Positions 58,601 to 64,000 of a stretch of 64,000 nt of DNA are shown in pieces; within the stretch, counting starts at the first letter, position 1; each line of letters starts with the position of its first letter. This stretch comes from Pontederia crassipes (lineage: Eukaryota; Streptophyta; Magnoliopsida; Commelinales; Pontederiaceae), in assembly GCA_030549335.1 (NCBI GenBank), contig JAUKPH010000026.1, positions 744,001-808,000 on the forward strand, written 5' to 3'. The notes under the pieces are model-generated. The model made no database searches. It saw nothing but the letters and a program-made list of their open reading frames with translations, and was not told the DNA's origin. The translations under genes were made by a program, and so were the position numbers.

Positions 58601-58792
58601 CATTAAAGTATAACTAATTTAGATTGTTTTAGGGTGCCTTAGACTTCAAATTCTTGTGGATACGACAACCAGAGTCTACTACAACTTACCTGTGCACTTG
58701 CAGCTAGTGAGTTGGGAGACCAAAAATTTAAAAATTGACCCTTTTACTTAATTTCAGCAAGTTATCACTAAAGAACCCAAATATCACTATCA
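55676..58792 (+). mobile_element. Athila 3' LTR
   Basis: 3,117 bp, about 330 bp longer than the 5' LTR. The extra length lies in the GAGAGGT/CAGAGATG unit array (57030-58100), which has about seven units instead of five. Confidence 0.9.
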
Positions 58793-60677
58793 GTCATATG
58801 AACATATCATCATGGCAAGATAAGATAAGCATGTAACATCATAATCATTATATTAAAACATATCATAACTTATCATTATGCAAAGGCATATCATCGTTTA
58901 TCTTGCTTTTCTTTAACGTCTTCTTACATAACATCTTATGACAAGGGGACATACATTAGCATCCTATTTGGTGCTTTCATCATCATCTTCATCTTTTTGT
59001 CCCAAGTCATCTTTGGAAAGTACATACATACTTGTAAGACTTTACTTTCCACTTTACATCATCTTATCATCTTCTATCTTGATTAAGATAGCTTATTATC
59101 TTGGTGATTGGGAAGACCATGTTGATTCGCGGGACCTTAGCTAGCTAGGCCGGGATGATTGCCCCATTGGAAGTATTCTTCCCCGGGAATACAACACATA
59201 TGCTAGCATGTGAAGACTTTATTCCCCTCTTCATACCAATCCGTCTTTTAACTACATTCATCAATACATCAAATCTTTCAATACATGTTGCATGTTTTAA
59301 CCCTATTTAAGGTTATACATACTTCAAATCATGCTAAGTGTGGACATTCAATCATAACCAATCATCATCCTAGAACGGACGACTATTTTGACTATTGGTT
59401 TACTGCTGGACTCGGGTAACGGACGACCGTTTCGATATCGATCTACCGTTAGAACGCTAATCACAGAGAGCATGACTGCTCTAAATCGGACGACCACTAG
59501 GATATGGGTTGATCGTTATCAGGTCTTCGGACAAACCAAACTGGGCGTTAGGTCGACCGCTAATCACAGAGAGCATGACTGTTCTAAATCGGATGACTGT
59601 TACATGACTTTCGGACAACTGAAACTAGGCGTTGGGTCGATTGTGAATTACAGAGAGCAACGACTACTCTAAACGGGCGTCCGAACGGGTTGAACATATG
59701 TCGAGACTACTTTGTCGCCCCGAACGGTCGATCGATAATGTATCGGTCACCCGTTTTTGGATGACAGACCACACAATCTTTACATTCTTCCTTTCTATTC
59801 ATGCATATATTGACACATTGTACACATAGGTGGTTCCAAACAACATATGAAACATTCCTCAAGCATTCTAAGAATGAAATAAATGGGTTTTCACATGAAG
59901 ACATTAATCACATTCATATATGCACATGAGCATTAGACAATTCCATTTTGAGCTAGCATAAGTAACAATAAGCATCCTACATCTAGACATGATTAGCAAT
60001 AGAACCTTGATCTTAATGATGCATGAAGCACATTGGATTCTAATCATGATTAGCAATGGAATAGTAAACAAAGGAACATTGACTATTAAATGCACATTTC
60101 CCTAATCCTCTCTCTAAGAACAAAGGGTTTGTTCTTCATGCCCTAATCCACACATTCAAACATCAGTAGGGAAAGATTAGGAAGGTTTTGATCCCCTCAA
60201 ACATACCTTAATTAGTTAAGCTTAATCACCTAGTTCCTTCTTCTCTTTTCCTTTCTTCTTCCTCTTCCAGCCGAGCCCACTGCTTCTCTTTCCTTACTAC
60301 TGTCCAAGAGCTCTAATGGGGTTGCTACAAGGAGTTAGGAAGAGAAAATGGCGAGCTGATTTGTTGAAGGGAGTCTACTGTAGCTACAGTAATCGAATTA
60401 CTGTAGCACATGGCCATGAACTAAGTAGAGGGTGATGTGGCCGAATAGGAAACAATGGGGACTTACTGTAGCAAGGGATGGGCTCTTCCTTCTTGCTGGC
60501 CGTGTGGAAATGATGAGGGAGAGGGAGAGAGAGTGAGGTGGTCGACTGGGGTAGGTAGAATGCAACTTTGCCTTTAGCTTTTAGGTCATATTATAATCTT
60601 GTGGGCTTTTGGGCTTCATGCGGCTTGGCCTTTTGGTTTTCTTTTCCTTCTTTTTCATTTTCTTTTAGAATGCCACA
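58793..60677 (-). mobile_element. Chr-2 3' LTR, cut at the Athila element
   Basis: The minus strand starts TGTGGCATTC at 60677. It has a purine-rich leader, donor-like TTAAGGTATGTTTGAGGGG at 60214-60196 (minus), the 59.4-59.7 kb tandem repeat, a CCTAGCTAGC block near 59140 and ATGATATG-rich sequence up to 58793, where it ends abruptly at the Athila LTR. It aligns with solo LTR 2 and lacks the last several hundred bases. Confidence 0.8.
59461..59690. repeat. Tandem repeat, about 85-105 bp period
   Basis: TCACAGAGAGCATGACTG starts near 59461 and 59563, and a diverged third copy (TTACAGAGAGCAACGACT) near 59647. Units contain CTCTAAATCGGACGACC and GGGCGTTAGGTCGACC. Confidence 0.85.
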
Positions 60678-60692
60678 ACCTACCCCGCTTAA
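60678..60692 (-). promoter_or_regulatory. Chr-2 polypurine tract
   Basis: The minus strand reads TTTAAGCGGGGTAGGT directly before the LTR. Confidence 0.75.
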
Positions 60693-60739
60693 ATAAAAAT
60701 TCGTCCCAAAATTTTAGTAAATCTTAAATTGCTTACCGA

Positions 60740-61988
60740 AAAGTTTCGAAAACTTCTCTCACATTTCATCTTGAAGCTCCCATGTAGCTTCTTGCCCTCT
60801 ATGGTGCTTCCATGCCACTTTGACCATAGGTATGATCTTTTTCTTGAGATACTTCACTTGATAATCTATAACTCAATAGGTTGCTCCACATATATCAAAT
60901 CTTCCTTGATATTCGGCTCCTCAATCCGAATCGCATTTGCTTCATCATGGACATACATTCGGAGCATTGATACATGAAAGACATTATGAAGTCTTGCAAC
61001 TGAGGGTGGTAATGCTAGCTTATAGTCCGCTTCTCCAACTTTCTCAAGGATCTCAAATGGTCCAATATACCTTGGAGTCAACTTTCCTTTCTTGCTAAAC
61101 CTCATAACACCCTTGTTTGGTGAAACCTAAGCATTACATGGTCACCAACTTCATAAAATTGTTCTCTTCTTCTCATATCCGCATAACTCTTTTGCCTACT
61201 TTGAGCCAGTAGCATCCTTTGCTTGTTCAAGTCTACTTTGTCAACATACATGTGGACCAAATCCGGTCCAAAGTATCTTTCTTCTCTGGTTTCACTCCAA
61301 CATGCCGGAGAATGATAAGGCCTTCCATATAAAGCTTCAAATTGTGCCATCTTGATACTGGAGTGATAACTATCGTTATAAGCAAATTCCACTAATGGAA
61401 GGTGGTCATCCCAATTTCCATGCCAATCCAAGACACATGCTCTAATCTTATCCTCAAGAGTTTGAATTGTTCTTTCACTTTGACCATCGGTTTGAGGATG
61501 AAATGCCGTACTAAAATTTAGCCTTATCCAAAAGCATTTTGGAGGCCTTTCCAAAATCTTGAAGTAAATCTTGGATATCTATCCCAAACAATAAAAGACG
61601 AAATCTCGTGCAAACGGATAATCTCATTTACATATAGCTCTACCATTTTAATGGATTGACTCACTTTTATAGGAATAAAGTGGGCCGACTTTGTCAAACG
61701 GTCCACTACAACCCAAATTGCATCATGTCCTTTCCGGGTTCGTGGTAGTCCTACTACAAAATACATAGAGTTACTTTGTCATTTCGATTTCGGAATAGGT
61801 AATGGTTGTAACTTGCCACAAGGCCTTCGGTATTCAATCTTGACTTGTTGGCAAACTATACACTTAGCTACATACTTGGCCACGTTCTTCTTCATGTCTG
61901 CCCACCAAAGATTCCTTTGCAAGTTCTTAAACATCTTGGTACTTCTGTGATGAATGGAGAATTCGGACTTATGAAACTCATCCAAATT
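60740..61988 (-). pseudogene. Chr-2 integrase + chromodomain
   Basis: In minus-strand order: zinc domain (61985-61779, HHRSTKMFKNLQRN, CIVCQQVK); core (61766-61524) starting MYFVVGLPRT, where the first catalytic aspartate position is tyrosine; [24 protein letters not shown] with the catalytic glutamate (61554-61102); RRYIGPFEIL-type C-terminus (61105-60866); and a chromodomain (PMVKVAWKHHRGQEATWELQDEM context, about 60870-60770). Breaks: frame changes near 61540, 61104 and 60868 and a TGA just after the chromodomain. The D-to-Y change alone would abolish catalysis. Confidence 0.88.
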
Positions 61989-63754
61989 TTATCTTCTTAG
62001 TGCTTTATCTTTTGGTATCCACAAACGGTTCTTATACCTAATTAATCCATCTTCGCCATACTTGAAGTGATTCCTTTCCCTTTTGCATACATTAATTATT
62101 CTTGCATATTCCAGGACTCTTCTTTGAGCTTTAATAATTATTCTCACTAAGCTTGATTCGATCACATGATGAGCCATACATATCATTCTTCGGCCACAAA
62201 TGCTTGGAACCCATTGCATTACACTTTCTACAAGATTCCACTTGTATACACTTAGACATCCAAGTGATCCTTCCCACTTGCGACTTAGTGCATCAGCAAC
62301 TACAGTTGCTTTCCCGGGATGGTACAATATAGCAAACTCATAGTCCTTAAGGAACTCGATCCATCTTTTTTGCCTCATGTTCAACTCCTTTTGGAAGAAT
62401 ACATACTTTAAGCTCTTATGGTCCGTGTACACTTCAAAATCTTCACCATACAAATAATGACGCCATATCTTCAATGCGAATACAACTACCGCTAGCTCTA
62501 AATCATGGGTTGGATAGTTGACTTCATGCTTTTTCAATTGCCATGAAGCATATGCAACTGCTTTTCCATGTTGCATAAGTACACAACCTAAGCCGGTATC
62601 ACAAGAATCACTATAAACGACATAGCCTCCACTTCCCAAAGGAATGACCAGGATTGGTACTGTGTTGAGTCTTCTCTTGAGTTCTTGGAAGCTTGCTTCA
62701 CATGCTTGTGACCATATAAACTTCTTGCCCTTCCTTGTCAACTTTGTCATAGGTGCGGCTATCTTCGAGAAATCTTGGATAAACCTTTTATAACATCCGG
62801 AAAGTCTCAAGAAACTTCTAATCTCGGTCACATTCTTGGGTCTATGCCAATTAGTCACTGCCTCAATATTATCCGAATCCACGGCCACTCCATGCCTTCA
62901 TACAATGTGTCCAAGGAATTCAAGGCAAAATTCACACTTAGAAAATTTAGCGCAGAGCTTGTTTCGTCTCAAGGTTACCAATACAATGCGAAAATGTTCT
63001 CGATGCTCTTCTGGACTCGATGAGTAGATGAGGATGTCATCCACAAATACGATCACAAATTTGTCCAAGTATGGACGAAAGTCCCTATTCATCAAATCCA
63101 TGAATGCGGTAGGGGCATTCGCTAGTCCAGAAGGCATAACCAAAAACTCATAGTATCCATACCTTGAACGTAGTGCCGTCTTGGGAACATCTTGCTCGGC
63201 TACCCTTAATTGGTGGTAGCCACTCTTTAGATCGATCTTTGAGAAAACCGATGCTGACGCTAATTGATCAAAAAGATCATCAATTCTTGGTAAGGATACT
63301 TGTTCTTTACTGTCACCTTGTCGAGCATTCGGTAGTCGATGCACAACCTTAAAGAGCCATCCTTCTTCTTGATAAAAAGTACTGGTGCGCCCCATGGTGA
63401 GATGCTTGGCCTAATAAATCCCTTGTCCAAAAGCTCTTGCAATTGGGTCTTCAATTCGTGCATCTCCACCGGGACCATTCAGTAGGGCGGCTTTGAGATG
63501 GGCGCGGTACCCCGAAGTAGTTCAATATTGAACTCAACTTCCCTTCTTGGTGGAAATCCCGCAATATCTTCTGGAAAGACATCGTAATATTCCTTCACCA
63601 CATCCAAGAATTCAAGAGCCTTGGATTATGAATCCGTCTTGATGACACTTGCCGAAAATCCTCTTGTCCCTTTCTTGATCATCTTGTTTGCATTAGTTAC
63701 TGAAATTAGCACTTTGACTTCCTTGGAGGGAATTCCTCAAATCGTTGTGGGTTT
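61989..63754 (-). pseudogene. Chr-2 reverse transcriptase-RNase H
   Basis: In minus-strand order: RT N-terminal region (63750-63485, GFPPRREVEFNIELLRGTAPIS) with a TGA near 63482; 63478-63260 ([22 protein letters not shown]); after a frame change, 63395-62898 ([14 protein letters not shown], and FVDDILIYS at about 63047-63021 with both catalytic aspartates); then 62888-61989, with [13 protein letters not shown], RNase H ([33 protein letters not shown]) and [16 protein letters not shown]. The RNase H YSDAS-type motif reads YSDSCDTG. Overall type is Tekay-like chromovirus. Confidence 0.88.
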
Positions 63755-64000
63755 TCAATGATGGTCACATATAAAAATTTTATTTTCTTTGCAATACATG
63801 CGAGCATTATTATAGGATAACCAATCCATCCCTAAGATTACATCATAATCTATCATAGGAAGTAATATTAGATCACATGAAAAATTCTTCCTATCTATTT
63901 TTATAGATACATTGGGGACATATCTACTAGTGTCTACCATTCCGGTAGGAGTCACTACTTTTAGTTGACAATTAGTAACTAGAGGCCTTACTTCTAGCAT
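63755..64000 (-). pseudogene. Chr-2 aspartic protease, C-terminal part (runs off the window)
   Basis: The minus-strand frame from the window edge contains CDLILLPMIDYDVILGMDWL, a standard sequence late in chromovirus proteases. The active site and gag should lie beyond 64000. Stops between 63755 and RT mean the polyprotein is not continuous. Confidence 0.8.

Larger units (their letters stand above)
45736..58792 (+). mobile_element. Athila-group Ty3/gypsy element, full-length but inactive
   Basis: 13,057 bp: 5' LTR, tRNA-Asp primer site, gag-protease-RT-RNase H-integrase, 3' non-coding region, purine tract, 3' LTR. Domain order, the [11 protein letters not shown] box, lack of a chromodomain and the tRNA-Asp primer fit the Athila/Tat branch, Athila most likely. 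The polyprotein carries several stops and at least three frameshifts. The flanks (GAAGG at 45731-45735, GTCAT at 58793-58797) do not form a TSD. Confidence 0.92.

Noticed and set aside
43811..60677. A single chromovirus LTR split by the Athila insertion
   Set aside because: The left part aligns with solo LTR 1 and the right part with solo LTR 2; both contain overlapping middle regions, and there is no TSD.

Overview
This window looks like heterochromatic, repeat-dense DNA from a flowering plant with a large genome. Almost everything I can place is LTR retrotransposon sequence: Ty3/gypsy elements of the Athila group and of the chromodomain-bearing (chromovirus) group, plus scraps of Ty1/copia. 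I find no convincing host gene, tRNA or rRNA gene. The plant assignment rests on primer binding sites complementary to plant tRNA-Asp and initiator tRNA-Met and on plant retroelement protein families. I cannot name the species.

Layout. 0.4-2.3 kb is a 5'-truncated Athila LTR. 2.5-7.5 kb is a minus-strand chromovirus (Chr-1) that has lost protease, RT and RNase H. 7.7-18.1 kb is a complete element, NA1, with matching LTRs, 5-bp target-site duplications (TSDs), a tRNA-Asp primer site, a gag broken by four stop codons and an uninterrupted 510-codon ORF like the ATHILA ORF-1 family, but no pol. It sits inside an older chromovirus-type LTR (7.5-19.6 kb). 19.8-31.6 kb is a three-layer nest: a solo LTR (TSD TCACA) holds a minus-strand relative of NA1 (NA2), which holds a second solo LTR (TSD ATAAC). 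31.6-45.7 kb is a graveyard of LTR and pol fragments with a 2.4-kb long inverted repeat centred near 39.0 kb. 45.7-58.8 kb is a 13-kb Athila element with all polyprotein domains recognisable but broken by stops and frameshifts. 58.8-64.0 kb is the 3' part of a minus-strand chromovirus (Chr-2) that runs off the right edge.

How it works together. The only long intact reading frame is the NA1 ORF2; everything else would need enzymes supplied in trans. Most inactivating changes are C-to-T or G-to-A transitions, as expected of methylated plant repeats. Several LTR families each carry their own dispersed short motif: CGGCCG in NA1/NA2, AAGTTATC in Athila, CGGGCCGAG in one chromovirus-type family. 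Chromovirus-type LTRs also share a conserved splice-donor-like site and some share an acceptor-like site. These patterns, the pol-less gag+ORF2 element and the long inverted repeat are the main items for follow-up.
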